From the NCBI RefSeq assembly GCF_036173105.1, contig NZ_CP108053.1, positions 2,914,001 through 2,978,000 on the forward strand: a DNA stretch of 64,000 nt, in the 5' to 3' direction. Under the pieces are notes generated by a model, which did no database searches, was not told where the DNA came from, and was given only the letters and a program-made list of their open reading frames with translations. Shown here in pieces: positions 53,914-62,486 of this stretch. Numbering within the stretch: the stretch's first letter is position 1; the number at the start of each line of letters is the position of its first letter. Position numbers and translations under genes: made by a program. This DNA comes from Streptomyces sp. NBC_00287. GTDB taxonomy: Bacteria > Actinomycetota > Actinomycetes > Streptomycetales > Streptomycetaceae.

Positions 53914-54120
53914 ATGCCTCGCTATGAGTATCGGTGCCGGAGCTGCGGTGACGTGTTTGAGCTGAGTCGGCCTATGGCCGAGTCCGGTGATCCTGCGAAT
54001 TGTCCTTCGGGGCATGACGACACGGTGAAGCTGTTGTCGACGGTGGCCGTGGGTGGCAGTGCGAGTGCGCATGCGCCTAGGGCCGGTGGGGGATGCTGCG
54101 GTGGGGGTTGCTGCGGCTGA
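53914..54120 (+). CDS. FmdB-family zinc-ribbon protein
   Basis: A 68-residue protein: MPRYEYRCRSCGDVFELSRPM is the FmdB/CxxC-CxxC regulatory-protein start. The second knuckle reads NCPSGHD, so a His replaces the usual final Cys. The C-terminus is a Gly/Cys-rich tail (GGGCCGGGCCG). ATG 53914 is set by the conserved MPRYEYRC. Metal binding is likely; function unknown. Confidence 0.88.
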   Translation: MPRYEYRCRSCGDVFELSRPMAESGDPANCPSGHDDTVKLLSTVAVGGSASAHAPRAGGGCCGGGCCG

Positions 54121-54139
54121 TTGGGCGTCTGCAGGTTCG

Positions 54140-54200
54140 TCGTGGCTGGTCGCGCAGTTCCCCGCGCCCCTTTGTGGGGGGCTCTGCCCCCCACACCCCC
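54140..54200. repeat. Dispersed streptomycete repeat between FmdB and HAD genes
   Basis: GTCGCGCAGTTCCCCGCGCCCC followed by TTTGTGGGGGGCTCTGCCCCCC is the widespread Streptomyces GCGCAGTTCCCCGCGCCCC repeat. It ends in a GGGGGGC-TCT-GCCCCCC hairpin (about 54175-54190) that may terminate both convergent genes. Confidence 0.75.
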
Positions 54201-54208
54201 GCGAACGC

Positions 54209-55021
54209 CTAGTTCGGCGTCCTCGTCTCCTTCAAGAACTCCCGCAGGATCCTCTCCCCCGCCAGCACCCCCCGCTCCGGCAACGCGCTGATGCCGGGTG
54301 CCGTCCACTCCGCGTCCGCCAGTTCCCCGTGCCCGGGGCGCCAGCCCTTGTCCGCCGCGAGCAGCAGGTCCGCGTCCAGCAGGGAGTCGCCCGCCGCCAG
54401 CGTCAGGTCCGCGCCCGTGCGTCGGGCCAGTTCGTGCATCGCGGCGCTCTTCGTCAGCGGCTTCGGTACGGCGTAGATCTTGCGGCCCTGGAGTGAGACC
54501 GTCCAGCCGCGGTTCTCCGCCCAGACCGCCAGTTCCTTCACCCACTCCTCGGGGAGCAGTTCGCGCTCCACGACCAGGTAGACGAAGAGGTCCTCGGCGA
54601 CTCGGTGCTTGCGTACCCACATCGGGTCCGCCGTCGCCATCAGGTGCTCGCGGACCTCGTCGAGGGGGGCGCATTCGTCGGCCAGGCGGGCCGTGACCCG
54701 TGCCTGCCACTCGGGGTCGGAGACGCCGTCCACCAGGAGGTGGCCGCCGTTGGCGCAGATCGCGTACTTCGAGGGCGGGCCGGGGAGGTTGATGCGCTGG
54801 TACTGCTTGCGGGTGCGGGTCGTGGTCGGTACGAAGAGCGCCGCGTCGCCGAGTTCCGCCAGCAACTGCGAGGCGGTTTCGGTCATGTACGACAGGGGCT
54901 TACTCTCGTGCACCTCGACGCACAGCAGCCGGGGCGCCCGCGCGTCCGGCATGGTCAGCGCGAGGGCCGCGGAGGAGTAGATGAGCGTACGGTCCAGATC
55001 GCTCGCCACCAGCACCGGCAT
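54209..55021 (-). CDS. HAD-family hydrolase of the Ter biosynthetic module
   Basis: A 270-residue HAD protein: motif I VASDLDRTLIYSS, motif II TTTRTRKQY, conserved Lys in PKPLTKSAAM, and motif IV LTLAAGDSLLDADLL. A sizeable cap lies between motifs II and III. It resembles sucrose-phosphate/mannosyl-glycerate phosphatase-like HADs found with TRSP/PRTase/StiP and HpcH genes in Ter-linked operons. The ATG overlaps the upstream stop by 1 nt (TGATG), so it is coupled to the fusion gene. Confidence 0.85.
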   Translation of the reverse strand: MPVLVASDLDRTLIYSSAALALTMPDARAPRLLCVEVHESKPLSYMTETASQLLAELGDAALFVPTTTRTRKQYQRINLPGPPSKYAICANGGHLLVDGVSDPEWQARVTARLADECAPLDEVREHLMATADPMWVRKHRVAEDLFVYLVVERELLPEEWVKELAVWAENRGWTVSLQGRKIYAVPKPLTKSAAMHELARRTGADLTLAAGDSLLDADLLLAADKGWRPGHGELADAEWTAPGISALPERGVLAGERILREFLKETRTPN

Positions 55022-57528
55022 CAGAGGGTCACCGCCTTGCCGTCGGCGCCCGTCGCGCCCCGCGTGTACTTGGGGTGGATCAACCCCACGCAGGTGTACG
55101 GCAGTTCGGCGACCTCTTCCACCGGGACCCCTCTCTGTTCGGCGAGCAGTCGGACATGGTCCAGGTCGGCCCCGGCCCCCGCTCGCGCCAGGATCTTCCA
55201 CGGCACCCGGCGCAGCAGCACGCGCGTGGTCTCACCGACGCCGGGCTTGACGAGGTTCACGTCGTGGATGCCGTACTCCTCGCTGATGCGCTCAACTGCC
55301 GCCCAGCCCTCCCAAGTCGGCGCCCGGTCGGCCGACAGCAGCTCCTTGGCCTGGGCGTCCACCGCGTCCGCGACCTCGGGGAAGCGGGCGGAGACGGCGT
55401 CCAGGAAGGCCACCGAGACATCGGCGCCGGCGAGTTCGCGGTAGAACTTCGCGCCGTGGAAGTCGTTCGGGCCGACCAGGTCCGCGCGCAGCACGGTGCG
55501 GGAAATCAGGCCGGACACGGTCGAGTTGAGGCATGCGGACGGGATCAGGTAGTCCTCGCGGGTGCCGTACGTCCGTACGCAGGAGCCCGGGTCGGCCAGT
55601 ACCGCGATCTCCGGGTCGAAGCCGGTGACGCCCTCGGCCGCCTCGAACTCCTCGATGGCGACGGCCAGTTCGCGGGTGATCGCGCCCTTGCCGGTCCAGC
55701 CGTCGACGAAGACGACATCGCGCGGGTCGTGGTGGGCGGCCAGCCAGCGCAGCGCGTTGGCGTCGATACCGCGGCCGCGCACGATGGAGACGGCGTAGTG
55801 CGGCAGGTCCAGGCCGTGGCGGTGCTGGGCCCAGCGGCGCATCAGGACGCCTACGGGTGTGCCCGCGCGGGCCAGCGAGACCAGTACGGGGCGCGGGGAG
55901 CGTTCGGCGAGCACGACCTCCGTGACGGCGCCGACGGCCTGCGCGAGCCGGGACGCGGTCTCCTCCAGCGCGGTCTGGAACAGCTCCTGGTACTGCTGGC
56001 TCGGCTGGTACTCCACCGGCAGCGACTCCGCGTAGTGCGCGCCGCCGCTCTGGATGGCCTCCTCGCGCTCCTCGGTCGGCGCCTCCAGGGTTACGTCGGA
56101 GAGGTCCTGGAGCAGCCAGCCGACGTCCTCCGGGGCGTACGAGGAGAAGGCGGGGCCGCGGAGGGGCTCGGGCAGCATCGAGGGCCTTTCGGGTACGTAC
56201 AGGGGCTCGGGGGCGTAGGAGGGTACGACGGCGAGCAGGACGTGCGGGGTGTGGGCGGAGAGCTGCGCGAGCAGGCCGTTGGGGGCGTGCAGTTCGGGGG
56301 TGTCGGCGGTGGAGTCGACGACGGCGACGATCGCGTCGAAGCCGGCGCCTGCGACGTTGTAGGCGTAGCGGTCGCCCGGGCCGTCCGCCGGGGCGTCGTG
56401 GGCCGGGAAGACTATGCGGCTGCGTATCGCGTAGCCGGGGTCGTCCACCGCGAGGACCGGTGAGCGGGTGGTGGTGGAGTAGCGGATCTCGGCGTCGGTG
56501 ACCTGCTCCAGCTCGCGGGCGAGGCGGAGGGGGGTGTACATCAGCTCTTCGAAACCGAGGATGTGCACGCGGTGTGTATCTGCCGGCAGTGCCTCTGCGA
56601 GCCTGGCGGCCATGGCGGGGAGGGCGTTTTCCAGGCGTATTCGATGCGCGGGGGTGAAGCCGTGCCTTCCGCCGTCGGGGAGGCCTCGGGGCCAGCGCAG
56701 GTCGACTCGGGTGATCCGGTCGCTCTTCGGCTGCGGGCCGGTGGGGGCTGGGCGCGCCCACGCGGCGGTAGCCGCAGATTCAACACAGCCCCGCGCCCCT
56801 AGGTGGGATTCCTCGTACCTGGTTACAAGGTCCTGCCCCTTCTCCAGGACCCCTTCCGGCAGGCTTACGGTCCCCGACGCCGCCGCCACCAGATCCACCC
56901 TCGCGCCTATCTCCCGCGCGAACTCCTCCAGCCGTCCCGCGTCCGCCGGCGAGCGCATGTCGACCAGGGCGACCACGACGTACCGGCGACGCGGATACCG
57001 CTGATGCAGGTCCCGGATCGTGTTCAGGACCGTGTTCCCCGTGGAGAACTCGTCGTCCACCAGGACCAGCGGGCCGTTCCCGACCAGCAGGGCCGGGTCC
57101 TCCGGTAGCAGCAGATGCGAGGTCGCATGGGAGTGGGACTCCTCGAAGCCGCCCGCGGGGGCGACTCCGGGGACCGGGCGGCGGGTGGAGTGGAGGTAGG
57201 GGGCGAGGCCGATGCCGTCGGCGACCGAGTGGCCGAGGCCCGTCGCGGTCTCCGCGTAGCCGAGGACGACCGCGGTGGCCGCCTCCTCGGCGCCCAGCAG
57301 GTCCCGCACTCGTCGGCCGAGGGCGAACCCATGGCCGTAGACCACGGTCGGTGACTGCGGGATGTGTTTGCCGAGCACATGGGATACGAGGAGATGCGCC
57401 CGCTTGGGGTTGCGGCGCAGCGCGAGTCCCAGCAGGTCCTTCAGCGTGTCGTCGCCCTGGAGTTCGACCCCGAGCCGCTCGGCGACCCAGGTGCCGGACC
57501 AGACCCCGTTGTTCACTGCCTTGTTCAT
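55021..57528 (-). CDS. Phosphoribosyltransferase-TRSP-StiP (cysteine-protease-like) fusion
   Basis: An 835-residue protein. The N-terminal PRTase domain has LVLVDDEFSTGNTVLNT (PRPP loop, near 154). A low-complexity insert lies near 238-270. The TRSP domain follows with RYSTTTRSPV near 353 and ILGFEELMYTPLRLA. From about 463 on, SSYAPEDVGWLL, VLVSLARAGTPVGVLMRRW, SIVRGRGIDANALRW and VNLVKPGVGETTRVLLRRVPW mark a StiP-type domain. These parts are separate genes in many bacteria and belong to the Ter-associated nucleoside-like metabolite pathway proposed from genome context. ATG 57528 follows AAGGGA. Confidence 0.82.
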   Translation of the reverse strand: MNKAVNNGVWSGTWVAERLGVELQGDDTLKDLLGLALRRNPKRAHLLVSHVLGKHIPQSPTVVYGHGFALGRRVRDLLGAEEAATAVVLGYAETATGLGHSVADGIGLAPYLHSTRRPVPGVAPAGGFEESHSHATSHLLLPEDPALLVGNGPLVLVDDEFSTGNTVLNTIRDLHQRYPRRRYVVVALVDMRSPADAGRLEEFAREIGARVDLVAAASGTVSLPEGVLEKGQDLVTRYEESHLGARGCVESAATAAWARPAPTGPQPKSDRITRVDLRWPRGLPDGGRHGFTPAHRIRLENALPAMAARLAEALPADTHRVHILGFEELMYTPLRLARELEQVTDAEIRYSTTTRSPVLAVDDPGYAIRSRIVFPAHDAPADGPGDRYAYNVAGAGFDAIVAVVDSTADTPELHAPNGLLAQLSAHTPHVLLAVVPSYAPEPLYVPERPSMLPEPLRGPAFSSYAPEDVGWLLQDLSDVTLEAPTEEREEAIQSGGAHYAESLPVEYQPSQQYQELFQTALEETASRLAQAVGAVTEVVLAERSPRPVLVSLARAGTPVGVLMRRWAQHRHGLDLPHYAVSIVRGRGIDANALRWLAAHHDPRDVVFVDGWTGKGAITRELAVAIEEFEAAEGVTGFDPEIAVLADPGSCVRTYGTREDYLIPSACLNSTVSGLISRTVLRADLVGPNDFHGAKFYRELAGADVSVAFLDAVSARFPEVADAVDAQAKELLSADRAPTWEGWAAVERISEEYGIHDVNLVKPGVGETTRVLLRRVPWKILARAGAGADLDHVRLLAEQRGVPVEEVAELPYTCVGLIHPKYTRGATGADGKAVTL
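56730..56801. repeat. Streptomyces intergenic repeat embedded in frame in the PRTase fusion gene
   Basis: The stretch contains GGGCGCGCCCACGCGGCGG, GCCGCAGATTCAACACAGCC and CCGCGCCCCT, which I recognise as a common dispersed Streptomyces element usually found between genes. It encodes about 24 residues (ESAATAAWARPAPTGPQP region) between PRTase and TRSP domains without breaking the frame. Confidence 0.7.
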
Positions 57529-57550
57529 GCGTCCCTTGGTTGTCAGGTGT

Positions 57551-58717
57551 TCAGCCGGGGATTCCGGCGGCGAGCAGCTCGACGAAGCCGACGTCCTCGT
57601 TGGCCACACCGAAGACCTCGGCGCGCAGCAGGGTCCGCTCGGCCCAGGCGCGGTGCGGCTTCACTTCGTTCATCTTGTTCGTGTACGCCGAGCGCAGCAC
57701 GCCCCCGCCGCCGCGCTCGGGCCGCAGGATGTCCTGGGCGTCGCTGAACTCCTCGTGGCTGACCACGGACAGGGCGTGCACGGGGAGGACGTGGGAGGGG
57801 TGGATGCAGGTCTTGCCGGTGAGGCCGTTGGCCTGGTCGAGGGCGATCTCGCGGAGCAGTCCGTCCATGGCGTGCTCGATGAGGGCCTCGCGCAGCTCCT
57901 CGGCCTGGCCCTCCAGGAAGGGGCTGCGGCGCAGCTGAGGCTTGAACATACGTTCCTGCACGCGGAAGTACTCCCACACCGGGCCGGTCACGGTGAACCC
58001 GGTGCCGTCGGCCCGGCCGAGCATGTTGACCACGTCGGCGATGACGGAGGCGACGATCTGGACGTCGTACGCCGTCATGTCGGGAGCCCGGCGCAGACCG
58101 TAGGAGGAGCAGAAATCGGTCACGCCGAGACGCAGCGCGAGCACTCTTTCACGATACTTGTCGACCGCCCTGGAGATGCCTTCCAGCGTCTCCACGCGGG
58201 ACTCGCGGAACAGCAGCTCGGGCGACTCCAGCACGGGCATGGCGAACAGTCGCCGCCCGCTCTGCGCCTCGGCGCTCGCCAGCGCCTCCAGGAAGGGGAT
58301 GCCGCGCTCCTCGGTGAACTTCGGCAGCACGAATCCGGACAGCAGCTGTACGGCGGGGCCGATCCGTCGTACCAGGTCGGGGATCTGCTCGGGGGTACGC
58401 ACCCGGATGAACAGCAGCGGCAGGTCGGCCCGCTCCTGCCCCGCGAGGTCGGTGAACTGGCGGACCAGGTTCTCCTCGCCCGCCGCGACGTCCTCGTCGC
58501 CGATCGAGTCCTCCAGGCACAGCACCATCGAGACCACGCCGCGTGCGGCCTGTTTCAGGACGTCGTCCGCGAGCCTCGGCCGGGTGGCCGGGCTGTACAG
58601 CGTGGCGCCCAGGGCGGTGGAGAGCAGCCGGGCCGAGGAGTCCGCGTCGAACTCGCACGGCTCCCGGTGGAACAGGCGCTGCCGCACCTCAGGGGCGATG
58701 TGCCCGAAATGACGCAT
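57551..58717 (-). CDS. HpcH/HpaI aldolase/citrate-lyase-like protein of the Ter module
   Basis: A 388-residue TIM-barrel lyase: GATLYSPATRPRLADD, VSMVLCLEDSIGDEDV (metal/active site Glu-Asp), FIRVRTPEQI, GFVLPKFTEERGI, PVLESPELLF, LRLGVTDFCSSYGLRR and KTCIHPSHV follow the HpcH/HpaI/CitE pattern. The enzyme would form or cleave a C-C bond next to a carbonyl. With the PRTase-StiP and HAD genes it belongs to the Ter-associated biosynthetic arm. ATG 58717 with GGGGGAG upstream; it starts the minus-strand operon ending at 54209. Confidence 0.87.
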   Translation of the reverse strand: MRHFGHIAPEVRQRLFHREPCEFDADSSARLLSTALGATLYSPATRPRLADDVLKQAARGVVSMVLCLEDSIGDEDVAAGEENLVRQFTDLAGQERADLPLLFIRVRTPEQIPDLVRRIGPAVQLLSGFVLPKFTEERGIPFLEALASAEAQSGRRLFAMPVLESPELLFRESRVETLEGISRAVDKYRERVLALRLGVTDFCSSYGLRRAPDMTAYDVQIVASVIADVVNMLGRADGTGFTVTGPVWEYFRVQERMFKPQLRRSPFLEGQAEELREALIEHAMDGLLREIALDQANGLTGKTCIHPSHVLPVHALSVVSHEEFSDAQDILRPERGGGGVLRSAYTNKMNEVKPHRAWAERTLLRAEVFGVANEDVGFVELLAAGIPG

Positions 58718-58745
58718 AAAACTCCCCCGTGGTGGCTGAGCGACC

Positions 58746-58880
58746 CCTGTGATCCGTTCACAGGTGGCCGGTAATAGTACGTAGGGTCCTATGTCAGGGG
58801 TTCCCGCAGGGCATGAATTTCTGGTAACGCAGGTGCGGACACCGTCAGGTGATCATGTACCCCCGCGTTGTCGTGATCAC
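58746..58880. promoter_or_regulatory. Divergent control region of the Ter operons with paired GTGATCA elements
   Basis: CCTGTGA (58746-58752) pairs with TCACAGG (58758-58764). GTGATCA (58849-58855) recurs at 58873-58879 and as the inverted TGATCAC at 58874-58880. The paired sites lie 24-55 nt before the TerD-like start at 58904 and may bind a regulator. Confidence 0.4.
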
Positions 58881-58903
58881 TACCGAGAGGGCAGGATGAC
58901 CGC

Positions 58904-59704
58904 ATGACGCACGCGATGCTGAAGGGGTCGAACGTCCCGCTCGAAGCCACGACCGTACGTGCCGTGCTCCGCTGGGCGCCCGGGCAGGGGGTCCCGGATG
59001 TCGATGCCTCGGCGCTGCTCCTCGGCCCCGACGGTCGTGTGCGATCCGACGAGGACTTCGTTTTCTACAACCAGCCCCGTCACCCCTCCGGGAAGGTCTG
59101 GCGGCTCGGCAAGAAGCGGGTCGCCGAGGGCCTCACCGACACGATCCAGACAGATCTCTCCGGTGTCGAGCCCGACGTCAGCCAGATTTATCTGGTCGCT
59201 TCGGCGGAGGGCGCCACGTTCGACCTCGTACGGTCGCTGCGCATCCTGCTGTACGACGCGTCGGCCGCCGACGGCGAGCCCCTGCTGCACTTCGACATCA
59301 AGCCGGAGACGGGCGAGGAGACGGCCCTGATCTGCGGCGAGCTGTACCGCCGTGGCGAGGGCTGGAAGTTCCGCGCCCTGGGCGAGGGCTACTCGAACGG
59401 CCTGGAGGGCCTGGCGACCGACTTCGGCATCTCGGTGGAGGAGGCTGAGGCGGCGGCAGAGGAACCGACGGAGGAGCCCAAGTCCCAGCCGCTGCCTCCC
59501 GAGCAGCCGACAACGGCGGTTCCGCCGCAACCGTCGTACGGCTATCCCCAGGCGCCGCCGCCCACGGCCCCGGCCTACGGCTACCCGCAGCCCGCCAGCC
59601 AGCCCCAGGCCCAGGGCGGCTACGGCTACCCGCCCCCGGTGGCCCCGGTCCCGGCCGGAGAATTCCGCCTGCCGCCGCAGGGTCCACAGTTCATCGGCCG
59701 GTAA
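58904..59704 (+). CDS. TerD-domain protein with a Pro/Gln/Tyr-rich C-terminal tail
   Basis: A 266-residue protein. A divergent TerD domain occupies about 1-180: [32 protein letters not shown], then [25 protein letters not shown] and [42 protein letters not shown] (in parts). The Asp-rich loops resemble the Ca-binding sites of TerD. About 85 further residues are a disordered tail with repeated GYGYP/YGYPQ motifs, perhaps a multimerisation or condensate segment. ATG 58904; an earlier short ATG at 58895 is out of frame. It is divergent to the HpcH operon. Confidence 0.88.
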   Translation: MTHAMLKGSNVPLEATTVRAVLRWAPGQGVPDVDASALLLGPDGRVRSDEDFVFYNQPRHPSGKVWRLGKKRVAEGLTDTIQTDLSGVEPDVSQIYLVASAEGATFDLVRSLRILLYDASAADGEPLLHFDIKPETGEETALICGELYRRGEGWKFRALGEGYSNGLEGLATDFGISVEEAEAAAEEPTEEPKSQPLPPEQPTTAVPPQPSYGYPQAPPPTAPAYGYPQPASQPQAQGGYGYPPPVAPVPAGEFRLPPQGPQFIGR

Positions 59705-59707
59705 GGG

Positions 59708-60448
59708 CTACCGCTCGGACTTCGCCTTGTAGCCCCGCCCCCACTGCAACCCCCACCCGTACAACCGATCGAGCTCGGCCTGAAACCCGTACACGAACTT
59801 GACCTCACGCCGAACGAAGAGCTCCCCCTTCACGTTCTCGATCATCACCACCGCACAGGACCGGGCCTGCGGATGCCGCTCGTCCAGCCCGATCTCGATC
59901 CGCGGCCCGTTGCTCGGAAACAGCGTGACCATCGCCTGAGTACGGTCGAACGCCGGCGTCTGGTCGTAGATGTACACAAAGACCAGCAACCGCTTGATGT
60001 GCTCGCGCTGATCGAGATTGACGTACATCGTCTCCCCGGACGCCGACCCGAACCGGTCGTCCCCGCTGAGCTTGACGTACGGCGGTGCGTTGACGTCCCC
60101 GAGGAAGCCGCCCAGGGGTTGCACCACGCCCTTCGAGCCGTCGGTCAGCTCATACAGGCACCCGAGGTCCAGGTCGACATTGACCATGCTCTGGCTGTGC
60201 CCGATGACCTCCGGCGGCTTGAGCGCCTTGAACGGATGCCGCAGCAGACTCTCCCGCTGCGGCCCGCCTATGTCGGAGCTCCGCATCCGCCAGTTCAGAT
60301 TGATCCGCAGATGCCCGGTGGCCGCGCCCTGCTTGGTGAGGGAGACCTGCCCATGCCGTTTGGTCAGCTCGATCGCGTTGCTCGCCGCGCTGCCCGAGTC
60401 GAACTGGGCGGCGCGTCCATTCCACAGCAGCCCGTCAAACAGGCCCAT
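59708..60448 (-). CDS. TerA-like tellurium-resistance/stress protein
   Basis: A 246-residue protein of the TerD superfamily, TerA-like branch: VSLTKQGAATGHLRINLNW at the start, LDLGCLYELTDGSKGVVQPLGG in the middle, and VNLDQREHIKRLLVFVYIYD, RIEIGLDERHPQARSCAVVMIENVKGELFVRREVKFVYGF at the end. These proteins act with TerC/TerD at the membrane in metal and stress responses. ATG 60448 is chosen over GTG 60460 for the better SD. It ends 3 nt from the convergent TerD-like gene. Confidence 0.83.
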   Translation of the reverse strand: MGLFDGLLWNGRAAQFDSGSAASNAIELTKRHGQVSLTKQGAATGHLRINLNWRMRSSDIGGPQRESLLRHPFKALKPPEVIGHSQSMVNVDLDLGCLYELTDGSKGVVQPLGGFLGDVNAPPYVKLSGDDRFGSASGETMYVNLDQREHIKRLLVFVYIYDQTPAFDRTQAMVTLFPSNGPRIEIGLDERHPQARSCAVVMIENVKGELFVRREVKFVYGFQAELDRLYGWGLQWGRGYKAKSER

Positions 60449-60478
60449 TCCCGCCCCCACACACAGTGAAAATACCGA

Positions 60479-60506
60479 CGGGGCGGCCGGAGGCCCGGCC
60501 GCCCCG
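60479..60506 (-). terminator. Terminator after the TerC/DUF475 gene
   Basis: A perfect 12-bp stem (60479-60490 with 60495-60506) with a 4-nt loop lies 30 nt after the DUF475 stop on the minus strand, followed there by TCGGTATTTT. Confidence 0.85.
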
Positions 60507-60535
60507 CACAGAAGCGTTCCTCACTCAGCAGGCTG

Positions 60536-61678
60536 TCACACCCCGGACGAGACCTCAGTCTTGTCCGAGTCCGTCGCTTTTCCCTCAGCGGCCGCCAGCG
60601 CGCGGTTGCGGCGCACGGAGGACCAGAAGGACCAGCCGATCAGGATGACACCGATGGAACCGGTGATGAGCTCGCTGATCTCGTACTGGATGGTGATCAG
60701 CAGGATCGCGGCGAGGGCGCCGATGGCGTAGTGCGCGCCGTGCTCCAGGTAGACGTAGTCGTCGAGCGTGCCCTGGCGGACCAGGTAGACGGTGAGCGAC
60801 CGGACGTACATGGCGCCGATGCCGAGGCCGAGGGCCATCAGCACGATGTCGTTGGTGATGGCGAAGGCGCCGATGACACCGTCGAAGGAGAAGGACGCGT
60901 CCAGGACCTCGAGGTAGAGGAACATGAAGAACGCGGCCTTGCCGGCCAGGACGATCGCCGGGCGTGGCTTGCCCTCGCGCTCCGCCGCTTCCTCCGCCTC
61001 GTGCTCGCGCTCCTCCTCTTCCTCGAGCTTGTCCTCGAAGTAGCTCGAGAGACCGCCGACGATCATGTACGTGATAAGACCGGCGACGCCGGAGAGCAGA
61101 ACCGTCTCTGCCTTGTCCGCGCTGCCCGCATGCAGATGGGCGTGGGTCGCGAAGGTCATGGAGGTGGCCAGCAGGACGATCAGCGCGATGCAGACCGACA
61201 GCATGTCGACCTTGCCGAGCTTGGCGAGCGGGCGCTCGATCCAGCCGAGCCACTTGATGTCCCGCTCCTCGAAGATGAAGTCGAGGAAGATCATCAGCAG
61301 GAACATACCGCCGAACGCCGCGATCGACGGGTGGGCGTCGGTGACGAGCTGTTCGTAACGGTCCTTGTCGGTCAGAGCGAGGTCGACGGCCTCGAGCGGG
61401 CCCATCGAGGCGCTGATGGCGACGATGACGACAGGAAAGACCAGCCGCATACCGAAGACAGCGATCAAGATGCCGATCGTCAGGAAGATCTTCTGCCAGA
61501 AGGCATTCATCTTCTTCAGGATTCCGGCGTTGACCACTGCGTTGTCAAAAGACAGCGAGATCTCAAGGACGGAGAGGATCGCCACGATGCCGAAGGCGGT
61601 CCACCCCCCGATGAGGACCGCTGCGACGAGGCCGAGCGCGGTGACCGCGAACGACCAGCCGAAGGTTTTCAGAACCAC
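60536..61678 (-). CDS. TerC-superfamily DUF475 membrane protein
   Basis: A 380-residue membrane protein of the DUF475/TerC superfamily with nine or so helices. Acidic membrane motifs ISLSFDNAVVNAG (near 42-54) and LDASFSFDGVIGAFAITNDI (near 253-272) are the paired metal-binding SFDN-type sites. A charged loop LEEEEEREHEAEEAAEREGK lies near 205-225. TerC-type proteins move or sense Mn2+/metal at the membrane and work with TerD proteins. GTG start at 61678. I saw no Mn riboswitch in this leader, unlike the UPF0016 gene at 39 kb. Confidence 0.88.
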   Translation of the reverse strand: MVLKTFGWSFAVTALGLVAAVLIGGWTAFGIVAILSVLEISLSFDNAVVNAGILKKMNAFWQKIFLTIGILIAVFGMRLVFPVVIVAISASMGPLEAVDLALTDKDRYEQLVTDAHPSIAAFGGMFLLMIFLDFIFEERDIKWLGWIERPLAKLGKVDMLSVCIALIVLLATSMTFATHAHLHAGSADKAETVLLSGVAGLITYMIVGGLSSYFEDKLEEEEEREHEAEEAAEREGKPRPAIVLAGKAAFFMFLYLEVLDASFSFDGVIGAFAITNDIVLMALGLGIGAMYVRSLTVYLVRQGTLDDYVYLEHGAHYAIGALAAILLITIQYEISELITGSIGVILIGWSFWSSVRRNRALAAAEGKATDSDKTEVSSGV

Positions 61679-61803
61679 TGGCTACCCAATCCTGTATGTA
61701 CGGGTCTCCCCCGCGCCGTACTCGGCTTTACGAACTTTTGAAGCCGAAGTCTAGTCGGCCCCCCTTCGCCGCCCACCCTGGCCCGGCTTTTGCTCATATC
61801 GCG

Positions 61804-62379
61804 TTACGAGACGTTGACCCCGAAGTCCAGTGCGATGCCCCGCAGTCCCGACGCGTACCCCTGGCCCACCGCCCGGAACTTCCATTCGCCCTGGTAGCGA
61901 TAGACCTCGCCGAAGATCATCGCCGTCTCGGTGGAGGCGTCCTCGCTGAGGTCGTAGCGGGCGAGTTCCTGGCCGTCGGCCTGGTTCACCACCCGGATGA
62001 AGGCGTTGCTGACCTGTCCGAAGGTCTGGCCCCGCTCGTCGGCCATATGGATCGAGACCGGAAAGACGATCTTGTCGCACTCGGCGGGCACCTTGGAGAG
62101 GTCGATCAGGAGCGACTCGTCGTCGCCGTCGCCCTCACCGGTGAGGTTGTCACCGGTGTGCTCCACGGAGCCGTCCGGGCTCTTGAGCTGGTTGTAGAAC
62201 ACGAACCACTCGTCGCCCATCACCCGTCCGCCGTTGCACATCAGCGCACTGGCGTCGAGGTCGAAGGGGGCTCCGGTGGTGGAGCGCGCGTCCCAGCCGA
62301 GCCCGACCAACACCTGGGTGAGGTTCGGTGCGGCCTTGGAGAGGGAGACATTGCCCCCCTTGGCGAGCGTGACGCCCAT
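61804..62379 (-). CDS. terD: TerD-family protein
   Basis: A 191-residue canonical Ter[63 protein letters not shown] (Ca-binding Asp-rich loops), then [33 protein letters not shown] and [23 protein letters not shown]. It is about 70% identical by eye to the next upstream paralogue. ATG 62379 follows GGAGGACC. TerD proteins bind Ca2+ and help in tellurite, colicin and phage stress and in streptomycete differentiation. Confidence 0.94.
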   Translation of the reverse strand: MGVTLAKGGNVSLSKAAPNLTQVLVGLGWDARSTTGAPFDLDASALMCNGGRVMGDEWFVFYNQLKSPDGSVEHTGDNLTGEGDGDDESLLIDLSKVPAECDKIVFPVSIHMADERGQTFGQVSNAFIRVVNQADGQELARYDLSEDASTETAMIFGEVYRYQGEWKFRAVGQGYASGLRGIALDFGVNVS

Positions 62380-62427
62380 GATGCTGGTCCTCCCCGGGTC
62401 ATCCTTCTTTGGTTGTTTCCCTGCGCG

Positions 62428-62460
62428 CCCGGCGCCGCACGCAAACCGTGCGGCGCCGGG
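62428..62460 (-). terminator. Terminator between the two terD genes
   Basis: A perfect 14-bp GC-rich stem (62428-62441 with 62447-62460) with a CAAAC loop lies 27 nt past the stop of the upstream terD. It suggests each paralogue has its own transcript. Confidence 0.82.
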
Positions 62461-62486
62461 CGGTTGGAGCGCGGTTACTGCTTGGC

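Noticed and set aside
61679..61803. Second Mn riboswitch ahead of the TerC/DUF475 gene
   Set aside because: The GGGGAGTAGC and AGCGAGACC elements are not present in this leader.
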